Position numbers and translations under genes: made by a program
Notes under the pieces: generated by a model
What the model saw: only the letters and a program-made list of their open reading frames with translations
The model's database searches: none
Told to the model about the DNA's origin: nothing
Assembly (NCBI RefSeq): GCF_902833225.1
Contig: NZ_CADFEI010000002.1
Location: forward strand, 496,001-560,000
Reading direction: 5' to 3'
DNA: 64,000 bases
Source of the DNA: Burkholderia sp. BCC1644
GTDB lineage: Bacteria > Pseudomonadota > Gammaproteobacteria > Burkholderiales > Burkholderiaceae
Shown here: positions 12,019 through 20,336 of the stretch, in pieces
Layout: every line of letters starts with the position of its first letter
Numbering within the stretch: the first letter of the stretch is position 1

Positions 12019-12771
12019 CTAGTTCTTGGTCGCGTCGACCTTTACCTCAATCCTCGTATATTCCGGTCCTAACAATTGCATTCGCTCAGTTTGCCCGCGC
12101 TCGTCCGTCATCCCGACATAGCGTGTCGCACTCGTGGTGATTCGGTAACAAACGTGCGCAAGCGGCTTCGAGGAAGATCCAAGGAGCAACGCTTTATCTT
12201 CGGTGCGCGGTGTCCATCTTTCCGTCGTGACGATACGCGCCGTTGCAGGCTGGCGCTCGTCGCCACAGGCAAAAAGATCGACGTCACGCGCGGGACCGGG
12301 TGTAGCCGCCGTAACTGCATAGCTGCTAACACCCCGCAAACCCGGCAGATTGCATAGACTCTGACAACCTTCGGATGGGCATTTCGGAACAAATTCAACG
12401 CCGACTTGATGCGCGTCGTCGGGGGCACGATTGCCGTCCTTGCCCTGAATGATCCGCTCGTTAATCCATACGTCCTGGGGATTCATTCCCAGTTGTACAA
12501 GGAAGGATTTCATCGCCTCGCCGCGCAATTTTGCCAACTCCTTCGGATTGCGCTCCCACGCAAACGCGGCCGCATCTATAGTTGCGGATGCCCCTTCACG
12601 TGTCCACTCTCTCGCAGTCAGGAAGTGCCTAACAAGGCTCAACCGATCGCTGTTGCCAATCTCGATAGAGTTCAACGCCAATTGCATATTGTCTTGTTCC
12701 AGAACCTTACATGCATAGGCCTGCGACGAGCAGTTCGCAAACACCAGAAGAAGCAATATCAATCGTTTCAT
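12019..12771 (-). CDS. Periplasmic protein of the T6SS cassette, candidate immunity or accessory protein
   Basis: A 250-residue exported protein, last of the four-gene cassette and 13 nt after the metallopeptidase gene. I started it at MKRLILLLLVFAN (12771). The signal peptide appears to end AYA-C; the preceding VFANC is a poor lipobox. Residues about 70-140 resemble a worn OmpA-like domain (NPKELAKLRGEAMKSFLVQLG followed by a VGVEF strand). The C-terminus (KPLAHVCYRI, later GMTDERGQTERM) is related to the tail of the PAAR protein at 13477-14019. Position and location suggest immunity against the adjacent enzyme or help in loading it; neither is proven. GC is lower than the genome average. 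Confidence 0.65.
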   Translation of the reverse strand: MKRLILLLLVFANCSSQAYACKVLEQDNMQLALNSIEIGNSDRLSLVRHFLTAREWTREGASATIDAAAFAWERNPKELAKLRGEAMKSFLVQLGMNPQDVWINERIIQGKDGNRAPDDAHQVGVEFVPKCPSEGCQSLCNLPGLRGVSSYAVTAATPGPARDVDLFACGDERQPATARIVTTERWTPRTEDKALLLGSSSKPLAHVCYRITTSATRYVGMTDERGQTERMQLLGPEYTRIEVKVDATKN

Positions 12772-12784
12772 TTTTTTGGACCGG

Positions 12785-13471
12785 CTAACGCGCCAAAACG
12801 AACCACGCGATGCTGTCTGCATTTCCAATAGCCTGCTCAGGATGTTCTTTCGCCAATCGTTCGCAAGCCCAACGACCATACGCATTCGGGTAGTCCTCGG
12901 AACCAAACGTATCTATAAAATGCGAACACTCGTGAACTATAGTAAGTTGCTTCGAGGATAGATTGCTCGCGGAGCGATCAGGCAGCGAGCAGAAATGGAT
13001 ATTAATCGCAATCGTATGCGTCGCAGTATCCGGACGACAGACGTGTGCCACTTCTCCGTCGAGATCCTTCATGTTTGGCAAGCAGCCAGTAGCCAAATCC
13101 GCGTCAGAGCCGGGACGCACGAAGTTCTTGGCGGTCAGGTCCGACATGACTATCACGAGAGCCCTGAGGCCCGCAGCCAACCAGGTTCTGATCGCTTTGT
13201 CAGGCGAACCAAACCACACGGCAACCCGGGCCTGTATATCGGGTGTCCAACGCGCCAGCTCGGCTATTCTCTGCTTGGTAATGACGACGGCCTCATCTCG
13301 CAACCCCAGAACAAGCTTCCTGAATTCTGCATCGGTCATGTTAGGGCAGATAGGCGGACCATTCAGTGACAACGGAATGACGACTTTCGAACCGAGGACC
13401 GTGTTCGACTCCCCCTTCCCGACGTGAATCCAGTCACCATTGTCTTGCGTATTTGCATCGTCTGTTGCCAT
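12785..13471 (-). CDS. M35-like (aspzincin) zinc metallopeptidase, probable T6SS effector
   Basis: A 228-residue protein starting MATDDANTQD (13471), 5 nt after the PAAR gene. The C-terminal half has the aspzincin signature: HECSH at 180-184 (two zinc His and the catalytic Glu), then FGSEDYPNAYG at 189-199 with Asp193 as likely third ligand. The family's late NADS motif is at 217-220, and WFG is at 86-88. There is no signal peptide, as expected for cargo delivered through a PAAR-tipped spike. Relatives include deuterolysin and Lys-specific endopeptidases; the substrate here is unknown. Reduced GC suggests acquisition by transfer. Confidence 0.8.
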   Translation of the reverse strand: MATDDANTQDNGDWIHVGKGESNTVLGSKVVIPLSLNGPPICPNMTDAEFRKLVLGLRDEAVVITKQRIAELARWTPDIQARVAVWFGSPDKAIRTWLAAGLRALVIVMSDLTAKNFVRPGSDADLATGCLPNMKDLDGEVAHVCRPDTATHTIAINIHFCSLPDRSASNLSSKQLTIVHECSHFIDTFGSEDYPNAYGRWACERLAKEHPEQAIGNADSIAWFVLAR

Positions 13472-13476
13472 GTTCT

Positions 13477-14019
13477 TTACTCTCCCACATGAATCTCGAC
13501 GTCCATTGTTTCTCGGCTCGACGTAACAATTCGGCTGGTATGGCCGGTAGCATCCGTAGCGCCGCAGAATACTTTTCCGGACGCGGTACGGATGCGATAT
13601 TTCACGTGTGCCAAGGGTCGGCCAGTATCGGCGTCGCACAGAAAAAATTGTTCGTCGTGTTCAGTGTGAATCTCCAACAACGAACGTGGAGTGCCTTTCC
13701 CCGTCAGCGCTGCCGCTTCCTCTGTCGTGAAAATCATCCTCATGTTGCGTTCCGCGTAGAAAACCGGCGGCGGACTGCAGTCGCACACGTTGACATCGCC
13801 GCTCAATGCCCATTGCTTGCCGTTCGGGCCCGTGCCGGGCCAGCGCGGCCCCTTCGGCGCAATAAACCCTTCTTGCTTGCAAGCCGTGCAGTAGGTTTTC
13901 ATGCCGAGCGTGGCGATTTGTACTGCCGGCGGCGGATTAGAACAGGTCACAGTGTCGAGACCCTCGGTGATGATCGCGCTCCCGGCGCGGTCGCCCTGGG
14001 CGAGAAAAGTCCGGATCAT
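13477..14019 (-). CDS. PAAR-domain T6SS spike protein with C-terminal extension
   Basis: A 180-residue protein. The N-terminal part (GDRAGSAIITEGLDTVTCS, then VQIATLGMKTYC with further cysteines) fits a PAAR spike-tip domain with a CxxC-rich segment (YCTAC, CDC). The C-terminal 60 residues (DADTGRPLAHVKYRIRT, later GATDATGHTSRI) look like the small transthyretin-like module often fused to T6SS spike and effector proteins. Its ATG overlaps the stop of the upstream double-PAAR gene (ATGA), and the peptidase gene follows after 5 nt, so it is the likely carrier for that enzyme. No VgrG or core T6SS gene lies in the window. Confidence 0.8.
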   Translation of the reverse strand: MIRTFLAQGDRAGSAIITEGLDTVTCSNPPPAVQIATLGMKTYCTACKQEGFIAPKGPRWPGTGPNGKQWALSGDVNVCDCSPPPVFYAERNMRMIFTTEEAAALTGKGTPRSLLEIHTEHDEQFFLCDADTGRPLAHVKYRIRTASGKVFCGATDATGHTSRIVTSSRETMDVEIHVGE

Positions 14020-14699
14020 GTCGCTGCCTCTTGGTCAACCATGATCGCCAATTTCACCACCGTGAAGGTATCGGCGAAGCCCCTGCCTTCACGCTCCGGG
14101 GAGTCCGTCACCGTATCGCCGTTTGAGAGTTCGCTACCAACGAAGGCGAGCGGCGTGAAGTCCGGGTAATCCGCGATGCCAAGGCCGCTGACTATTCGGG
14201 CGGTTGAGCCGTCCTCATAGTGGACGACGTTTCCCACGACAGCAGACTTGCCGAGCGATTCGCCCACGTCCCACGTTCCGGTTGCTTCGCGCAACACGCC
14301 GCCCCTTGCGGTCGTCGCCCCTTTCACGGCCAGCCGATAGCGTGGGCGCGCGGGCGGCGGTACGTAGGCCGAATCGAACAAGCCGGGAATCGACTCGTCA
14401 TCGGTTACCTGGATGCCGGCTCCGTCTTGTAATGTTTGAGTGATGACGTCACCGTTGCTCAGTCGCGAGCCGACCAGCGCGATCGGCTTGCCCTCCGACG
14501 TGGCGGCAAACCCCGCCCCGTCGACGACAACGGCCTCGCTGCCGTCGTCGTATTGAACGACGTCGCCGACGCGGGCCAGCGTCAGCCCGCGATAGCTCGT
14601 CTTACCCGCGACTTCGGCAACCCAGCCGCCGCGCTCGGTACGTGAGCCGATGGTCGCGAAAAGATGGATAAGCGCTTTTGCTTCTTGTTCGGTCGGCAT
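14016..14699 (-). CDS. Double PAAR-domain protein (T6SS)
   Basis: A 227-residue protein starting MPTEQEAKAL at 14699 behind GGAGAGG; upstream in-frame starts lack a ribosome site. Two similar halves are clear. The first has ARVGDVVQYDDGSEAVVVDG then LVGSRLSNGDVITQT. The second has AVKGATTARGGVLREATGTW, VVGNVVHYEDGSTARIVSG and FVGSELSNGDTVTDS. Each is a PAAR-type unit, so the protein may sharpen the VgrG tip or adapt cargo to it. First gene of the cassette. Confidence 0.82.
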   Translation of the reverse strand: MPTEQEAKALIHLFATIGSRTERGGWVAEVAGKTSYRGLTLARVGDVVQYDDGSEAVVVDGAGFAATSEGKPIALVGSRLSNGDVITQTLQDGAGIQVTDDESIPGLFDSAYVPPPARPRYRLAVKGATTARGGVLREATGTWDVGESLGKSAVVGNVVHYEDGSTARIVSGLGIADYPDFTPLAFVGSELSNGDTVTDSPEREGRGFADTFTVVKLAIMVDQEAAT

Positions 14700-15274
14700 A
14701 CTGCATCCCTCTCCGGTTAAGTGGGTGAAATGTGCTCCACGCCAACTTAAAGCCAACCCGACAGGGGGATCAATCGTCCGTGTACGAAAATTCGGAAACA
14801 ATTATCTGGTATCCGAACGAATTTTACGAAAAACTATCCAACGCACAGTTGTGGCCATGATTTCCGGGCATCGGGCGGTGCGGTGTCGGGCCGGATGCCT
14901 GCGCTGTTCGAAATTTTTGTCCGCGATGCCCACACGTCACCCAGTTCGCCTAAAGCAACTGAACGCCCGGATTCGCGAGTTCAGACACCGGACGCACGTT
15001 TCTGGCGCTCGTCTTTATTGACCGCTGACTCCCACCCGGATCGGCTGTGCGGTGGATTTCGTATTGGAGTGGTGCGGGAACGCGCTGCGCGATGACAGCA
15101 CCCGCCATCCGGGGCACGTAGCGCGCCGCCGCAATCAGCCATCAGATCGCCATAATCATTGGCCACAGCGCGCAAACTAGCTGCGATCTCAGGCTTGCGG
15201 GCGGCCGCTCCGGGGGGAATTCACGCGCGATGCGACAGCACGCGCCACACACGTCCCAGTGCCAGATACATCAC
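14700..15274. other. Non-coding interval upstream of the T6SS cassette
   Basis: No convincing gene is visible in these 575 bases. The part next to the cassette (14770-14850) is AT-rich and may carry its promoter: on the minus strand GATAAT (14806-14801) could be a -10, with a weak TTCGTA upstream. The rest returns to high GC and shows no repeat, tRNA or integrase that would mark an insertion end. Confidence 0.4.
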
Positions 15275-16465
15275 TCACGTCTGCCGGCTCCTCATCCTCC
15301 GGCGACGTTGCAGCCATGCGAGCAACTGCCGACCGTCACGTTCGCCGAACCAGCGCGCGTGCCCGATCAGGTAGCCGTCGTACGCGATGTCGACGATAGC
15401 CGGCGCATCGATGATGCAGCCGAAGTAAGCCACTTCCGACAGGGCGAACTCCGTATGCACGATCGGCAGCAGCGCGACCAGCGCCGCATGGGCTTCGTCG
15501 CCCAGCGGTTCGAGCGACTCATACCCGTCGAGCAGCGCGTCGATCTGCGCGTACTCGACGCGGCGCGCATCGGCCGGCGCCATCCAGTCGACCGTATTGC
15601 GCTCGATCGCGAGCGCGAGGTCCATCACCGCGCAGGTGCGATCCGACAGCCCGAAATCGAGCACGGTCCGCACCTGCGCGCCGGGCCCCGCCTCGGTCCA
15701 CAGCAGGTTCGACGCGTGCCAGTCGCCGTGCGTCCACAGCGGCGGCAGCGCGGGCAGCAGCGGCGCGAGGCGCGCGTGATACGGGCCGATCGCGTCGGCC
15801 ACGTCGCCGCGCCAGTCGCGCGCGCCGAGCGCACGCACGAGCAACGGCTGCGCCTCGACCCAGCGTTCGAGCGCGCCCGCCAGATCGCCGGACGACAGCA
15901 CGCGAAAACTCGACAGCAGTGTGCGCACGGGCCGCGCCGGCGCATCGTAGCCGGCCGACGCGCGATGCAGTTCGGCCAGCGCGCGGCCCGCCGCGTACGC
16001 GTGCGACACATGCGTGAACGGCTGCCACGACATCACGCCGCGATACGGGTCGACGCCGGGCGCGAGCACATGCACCTCGTAGGTCCAGTCGCCGGACGAG
16101 AATGCGGTCGCACCGTCGCGATCCGCGAGCACGTCGACCACCGGCATGCCGCGTTCGCGCAGATGCGCGATGAAGCGATGCTCTTCCTCGAGCCCCGCGA
16201 CGTCGCGCAGGCTCGCGTGATGCCGCTTGACGAACAGCCCGCGCCCGTCGGCCATCCGCACCAGCACGGCCGCCGCGAACTGCCGCGGGCTGTGCCATGT
16301 CAGCCGCACGGGCTCGCCGGCGCCGTCGATGCGTGCGAGTACCGCCGCCACCTCATCGTGCGTCATCAACGGCCAGTCGCGTTCGGCCTGCTCGCCGTCG
16401 ACACCGAATTGCGGCGGCGCGACGTCACGCGACAGGGATCCGTCCGGCTCGAGTGGGAATGACAT
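15275..16465 (-). CDS. APH-fold (aminoglycoside phosphotransferase family) small-molecule kinase
   Basis: A 396-residue soluble kinase-fold protein. The catalytic loop is HGDWHASNLLW (about 245-255) and the metal-binding motif is DFGLSD (about 272), both in the form used by APH and thiamine/choline kinase-like enzymes. An N-terminal strand with FVKRHH could be the ATP-lysine strand. It lies 42 nt downstream of a PnuC-type transporter on the same strand, after a TonB receptor. A role in phosphorylating, and so trapping, the imported vitamin or nucleoside fits better than antibiotic resistance. The exact substrate cannot be read from sequence. Confidence 0.8.
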   Translation of the reverse strand: MSFPLEPDGSLSRDVAPPQFGVDGEQAERDWPLMTHDEVAAVLARIDGAGEPVRLTWHSPRQFAAAVLVRMADGRGLFVKRHHASLRDVAGLEEEHRFIAHLRERGMPVVDVLADRDGATAFSSGDWTYEVHVLAPGVDPYRGVMSWQPFTHVSHAYAAGRALAELHRASAGYDAPARPVRTLLSSFRVLSSGDLAGALERWVEAQPLLVRALGARDWRGDVADAIGPYHARLAPLLPALPPLWTHGDWHASNLLWTEAGPGAQVRTVLDFGLSDRTCAVMDLALAIERNTVDWMAPADARRVEYAQIDALLDGYESLEPLGDEAHAALVALLPIVHTEFALSEVAYFGCIIDAPAIVDIAYDGYLIGHARWFGERDGRQLLAWLQRRRRMRSRQT

Positions 16466-16507
16466 GAACGACGTTGCTCCGTAGTTGAATCCGAATCGGC
16501 GCGCGGA

Positions 16508-17140
16508 TCAGCGCGCGCCGCCGCCCGTTGCCAGCGCTCCGCCGGCCGCCGCGCGCAGCGCCGCGGCCGTGCGACTCCAGTCGCGCCAGCCGACGACGGC
16601 CAGCCCGATGAACAGCGCATAGAGTCCGGCTGTCAGATACAGTTCCTTGAACACGAACATCCCGACGTACACGACGTTCACGACGATCCACAGCCCCCAC
16701 GACGCGATGTAGCGCCGCGCGGTCCAGTATTGCGCAACGAGGCTGAATGCGGTCAGCGACGCATCGACGAACGGCAGTGCCGCGTCGGTCCAGCGCGCCA
16801 TCATGCCGCCGAGCAGCGCGCTGCCGACGACGGCCGCGATCAGGTCGGGCAGCATCTGCATCGGCCGCACGCCGGTGACGGGCGCGACATCGCCCGCCGG
16901 CGCCGCGCTGCCGTCGGCAACGCTGGCGCGTTGCGCGAGCCAGCGTTGCCAGCCGTACACCTGCAGCACCGCGAACGCGCCCTGCAGCAGCATGTCCGAA
17001 TACAGCTTCGCATCGAAGAAGATCCAGCCGTACAACGCGACCGACACGAGCCCGACCGGCCAGCACAGCATGCGGCGCTTCGCGGTCAGCCAGATCGCGA
17101 GCGCGCTGACGATCACGCCGGCGATTTCGAGTGGGGACAT
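16508..17140 (-). CDS. PnuC-family vitamin/nucleoside transporter
   Basis: A 210-residue membrane protein with about seven hydrophobic helices. Typical PnuC features are WLTAKRRMLCWPVGLVSVALYGWIFF near the start, QGAFAVLQVYGWQRW (about 53-67), and a late SWGLWIVVNVVYVGMFVFKELYLTAGLY. PnuC proteins carry nicotinamide riboside; PnuT and related forms carry thiamine or riboflavin by facilitated diffusion with trapping by a kinase. The adjacent kinase and TonB receptor support a complete uptake route. I saw no TPP riboswitch upstream of the cluster, so I leave the substrate open. Confidence 0.88.
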   Translation of the reverse strand: MSPLEIAGVIVSALAIWLTAKRRMLCWPVGLVSVALYGWIFFDAKLYSDMLLQGAFAVLQVYGWQRWLAQRASVADGSAAPAGDVAPVTGVRPMQMLPDLIAAVVGSALLGGMMARWTDAALPFVDASLTAFSLVAQYWTARRYIASWGLWIVVNVVYVGMFVFKELYLTAGLYALFIGLAVVGWRDWSRTAAALRAAAGGALATGGGAR

Positions 17141-17199
17141 CGTCTGTGCTCTCCTGGTTGGCTGCCGGGGCCGCGCGTCACGCGGCCGGATCCGGACGA

Positions 17200-19431
17200 T
17201 CAGAAATCATAGGTCAACGACACGCGGGCGGTACGCGGCGCACCCGGGAACAGGTACGCGTCGCCCTGCTGCTCGCCCGCATCGCGCCAGTAGAACTTGT
17301 TGAACAGGTTGTCGACCGACACGCGCAGCACCGTGCGATGCCCGCCGATCTTCGTCGTGTAGCGCGCGCCGAGATTGAACACGAACCACGACGGCACGCG
17401 TGCGGTGCCCTCCTCGTTCGCGTTGCGCGCCGCGCTGTACTCGACGCCGCCCAGCACGTTCAGCCCCGCGACGCCCGGCACCGCGTAGTCCGCATACACC
17501 GACGCGCGCAGCGCGGGCACGTTGATGATCTGGTGCCCTTCGTACGCCGGCGAACCCGAATCGTACGCGCGCGCGCGAATCGCCGCGACGCTGGCCGTCA
17601 GCCCGAGCCGCTCGGTCACGCGCCCGGCCGCGCCGAGCTCGATCCCCTGGTGGCGCTGCGTGCCGCGCTGCACGAACGTGTACGACGTGCCCGACGGATC
17701 CGGGTCGGCGAACTGGAACGGCTTGCTGATCGAGAACACGGCGGCCGTGAGGCTCAGCCGGTCGAGCCAGTCGTATTTCGCGCCGACCTCGATCTGATGG
17801 GATTCGACCGGCGGCAGGAACGCATACGCGTTGGTCGCGCGCACGGGCGCCTGGTCGCCGAGCGACAGCGCCTTGCTGTACGACGCATACAGCGAAAGCA
17901 CGTTCACCGGCTTGTAGACGAGCGCGACCTGCGGCAGGAACACCGAACGGTCGGTATGCGTCGTGTCGCCGTCGAGGCTGCTCCAGCTGCGCTGGCGCAG
18001 CAGCACTTCCTTGCCGCCCGCGAGCACCTGCCAGTGTTCGCCGATGCTGATGCGATCGAGCCCGAACACGCCGTACTGCCACGCGTCGAGGCGCGGATAC
18101 GACGGCCCAGGCGAATTCGGCGACGGCGAGAAGGTCGTGTCGGGCCCGTAGATGTTCTCGCTGCCCACGTAGTCGTACACGGCGTCGGCCATGCTCACGA
18201 CGCGGCGCTGCACGCTCACGCCGAGCGTCAGCTCGTGCCGCAGCGGCCCCGTCGCGAACTTGCCCGTCGTGACCGCGCGCAGGTCGTCGTTGCGCCGGTA
18301 TTCGCCGGGGCTGCGGAAGTCGTACACGTCGTAGTCGCCGTTCGCGCCGAAGAAGAACGGCGACGTCGCGCCGGCCGTGCAACTCGCCGCATACGAGCAG
18401 CCGTATGCGAACGCGCTGTTGTCGTCGATCATCGTGCGACTGCGGCCGGCCGCGATGGTGGCCTTCCAGTCGTCGTTGAACTGGTAGTCGAAGCGCGCGT
18501 TCAGGTTCAGCGCGTCGGTCGTCACCGGTTTCGCCCACGGCTGCGTGCCGAGCGCCTTCGACGTCGTCTTGACCGACGGCACGACGGTGCCGCCGAGCAA
18601 CTGGTAGCCGGGCGCGGAACGCTGGATCCACTGCTGGAACTCGGCGTTGAGCTGCAGGCTTGCGCGCGGGCTGATATCCCAGTCAGCGGCGATCGAGCCG
18701 AACGTACGCCGCCCGTTCGTGCCGTCGATATACGAGTGCATGTTCTCCTTCGCGGCATTGATCCGGAAGCCGAACTGATGGTCGGGGCCGAAGCGGCGGC
18801 CGAGATCGACGGCCGCCGACGTCGAGCCGCGGCTGTCGACGCCGCCCGTCACGCTTGCGACGTTCGCGGAACGCTTCGTCACGAAGTTGATCACGCCGCC
18901 GGGCGCGACGACGCCGCTGTCGATGCCCGCGAGCCCCTTCAGGATCTCGACGCGCTCCTTGTTCTCGAGCGGCACGTTCTGCTCGCCGGACACCGTCAGC
19001 CCGTCGATCCGGATCGCGCTCGCGAGATCGACCGGAAAGCCGCGGATCGCGAAGCCTTCGAAATAACCGACCGGCGCATAGTCGTTGACGACCGATGCGT
19101 CGTTGCGCACAACGTCGCTCAGCCGCTTCGCCTGCTGGTCGTCGATCAGCGCGCGCGTGATGACGTTCACCGAGGCCGGCGTGTCGCGCAGCGGCGCGTC
19201 GTCGAGCCCGGCGACCGAGGCTTCGCGCGCGCGCAGCGTGCTGCCGCGCTCGCCGCTCACCGTGATCGCGGGCAGCGTCGCGGTGCCGGCCGCGTCGGCG
19301 TCCGGCGCGGGCGCGTCGCCCGGTGCCGCGGCGGCCTGCGCCGCGAAAAGCGTGATGCCGAGGCCGACTCCGAGCCCGACCTTCGTGCGCCGCCGCCGTG
19401 CGGGCGTCGCTGTTGTTCTATTCACCGTCAT
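17200..19431 (-). CDS. TonB-dependent outer-membrane receptor
   Basis: A TonB receptor of about 743 residues. After a signal peptide (VGLGVGLGITLFAAQAAAA) comes a TonB-box-like ATLPAITVSG. The plug follows (DTPASVNVITRALIDDQQAKRLSDVV, FEGFAIRGFPVD, RVEILKGLAGIDSGVVAPGGVINFVTKR). The remainder is a 22-strand barrel ending in aromatic RVSLTYDF. The plug resembles siderophore receptors, but the linked pnuC-like and kinase genes argue for a vitamin-type ligand. I used ATG 19431; no clear ribosome site is visible there or at the alternative GTG 19473. Confidence 0.9.
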   Translation of the reverse strand: MTVNRTTATPARRRRTKVGLGVGLGITLFAAQAAAAPGDAPAPDADAAGTATLPAITVSGERGSTLRAREASVAGLDDAPLRDTPASVNVITRALIDDQQAKRLSDVVRNDASVVNDYAPVGYFEGFAIRGFPVDLASAIRIDGLTVSGEQNVPLENKERVEILKGLAGIDSGVVAPGGVINFVTKRSANVASVTGGVDSRGSTSAAVDLGRRFGPDHQFGFRINAAKENMHSYIDGTNGRRTFGSIAADWDISPRASLQLNAEFQQWIQRSAPGYQLLGGTVVPSVKTTSKALGTQPWAKPVTTDALNLNARFDYQFNDDWKATIAAGRSRTMIDDNSAFAYGCSYAASCTAGATSPFFFGANGDYDVYDFRSPGEYRRNDDLRAVTTGKFATGPLRHELTLGVSVQRRVVSMADAVYDYVGSENIYGPDTTFSPSPNSPGPSYPRLDAWQYGVFGLDRISIGEHWQVLAGGKEVLLRQRSWSSLDGDTTHTDRSVFLPQVALVYKPVNVLSLYASYSKALSLGDQAPVRATNAYAFLPPVESHQIEVGAKYDWLDRLSLTAAVFSISKPFQFADPDPSGTSYTFVQRGTQRHQGIELGAAGRVTERLGLTASVAAIRARAYDSGSPAYEGHQIINVPALRASVYADYAVPGVAGLNVLGGVEYSAARNANEEGTARVPSWFVFNLGARYTTKIGGHRTVLRVSVDNLFNKFYWRDAGEQQGDAYLFPGAPRTARVSLTYDF

Positions 19432-20009
19432 TGTTCTGGATGGAAAACTCGCCACTCGACCCTGTCGAAACACGTTACGAAGCTGCGAAGCGTGCCCCCG
19501 CGGACGCGTGCGACGACACGATATTCATCAGACGAATCGGACGATACGGCACGCACGCGTGCCGGTCGGTCAGGAAGACGCAGGATGGGACATCGGATAC
19601 AGGTGACGCACCGGGCACCGACGCAGCCGTCGACGGATTCGTCGGGAGCGGGCGGGCGGCCGGCGGCATCGCGCGGTCGTGTCATGCGGGGGACGCTTCG
19701 AACGCCCCGGCGCAGGCGGCGGGCGCTTGCGCCGGCCGTTCATCGGAACGGCGGCCTGCCCGTCGCGCGCGACATCGCGGCGTGGCGCGCATTTTACCCC
19801 GGGCGGGAACGATGGCCGTGGAATCGGGTGGAACGGGAGGCGGGAACGGCGGAATGGGGGAAAGGTACGGCGGGTGATGCGACAGCGGCGGCGATGCGAT
19901 CGTTGTGCTCGTCCTGCGAGGCAACCGCGACAACCGGTGCAGTCACGCGCCGGTCGAACGGGCGAAAACCGGCGCGGGAATGACGGCCCGCTGCCGGTTC
20001 ACCCGCCCC
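19432..20009. other. Non-coding interval upstream of the TonB receptor gene
   Basis: No supported gene in these 578 bases. I looked on the minus strand for the conserved parts of TPP and cobalamin riboswitches and found neither. The frames crossing it are arginine-rich shadow frames of high-GC DNA. Confidence 0.4.
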
Positions 20010-20213
20010 TCAGAACCCCTGCATCGTCGCGGTCGGATCGACGACCAGGTGCACGACGCCGTAGATGACCGCGCCGACGAGCAGCGCGAGCACGATCGCC
20101 ACGAACGGCAGCAGCGTGTAGTTGACGTTCGCGAGATCGGCCGCGTGCGCCTTGCTGTTGCGTACGCCGAAGAAACTCCACAGGACCAGCTTGATCATGC
20201 CGAGCAGTTTCAT
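20010..20213 (-). CDS. DUF2970-type small membrane protein
   Basis: A 67-residue protein behind a strong AAAGGAG site. The N-terminus MIKLVLWSFFGVRNSKAHAADLANVN is the DUF2970 pattern, followed by one membrane helix (LLPFVAIVLALLVGAVIYGVVHLVV). The function of the family is unknown. Stands alone. Confidence 0.88.
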   Translation of the reverse strand: MKLLGMIKLVLWSFFGVRNSKAHAADLANVNYTLLPFVAIVLALLVGAVIYGVVHLVVDPTATMQGF

Positions 20214-20336
20214 GGTTGTGCTCCTTTCATCGAATCGGTTGACGCTATCGTCGATCCGACCGGCATCCGAAAAAAGAAGCAGTTGCGCACGCTTTTCGCG
20301 CAGCAGGCCGTCTGCGGCGGCATGTCGCAGGGGCCA

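Noticed and set aside
19432..20009. A possible TPP or cobalamin riboswitch upstream of the TonB receptor
   Set aside because: The conserved sequence blocks of both classes were looked for on the minus strand and were not found.
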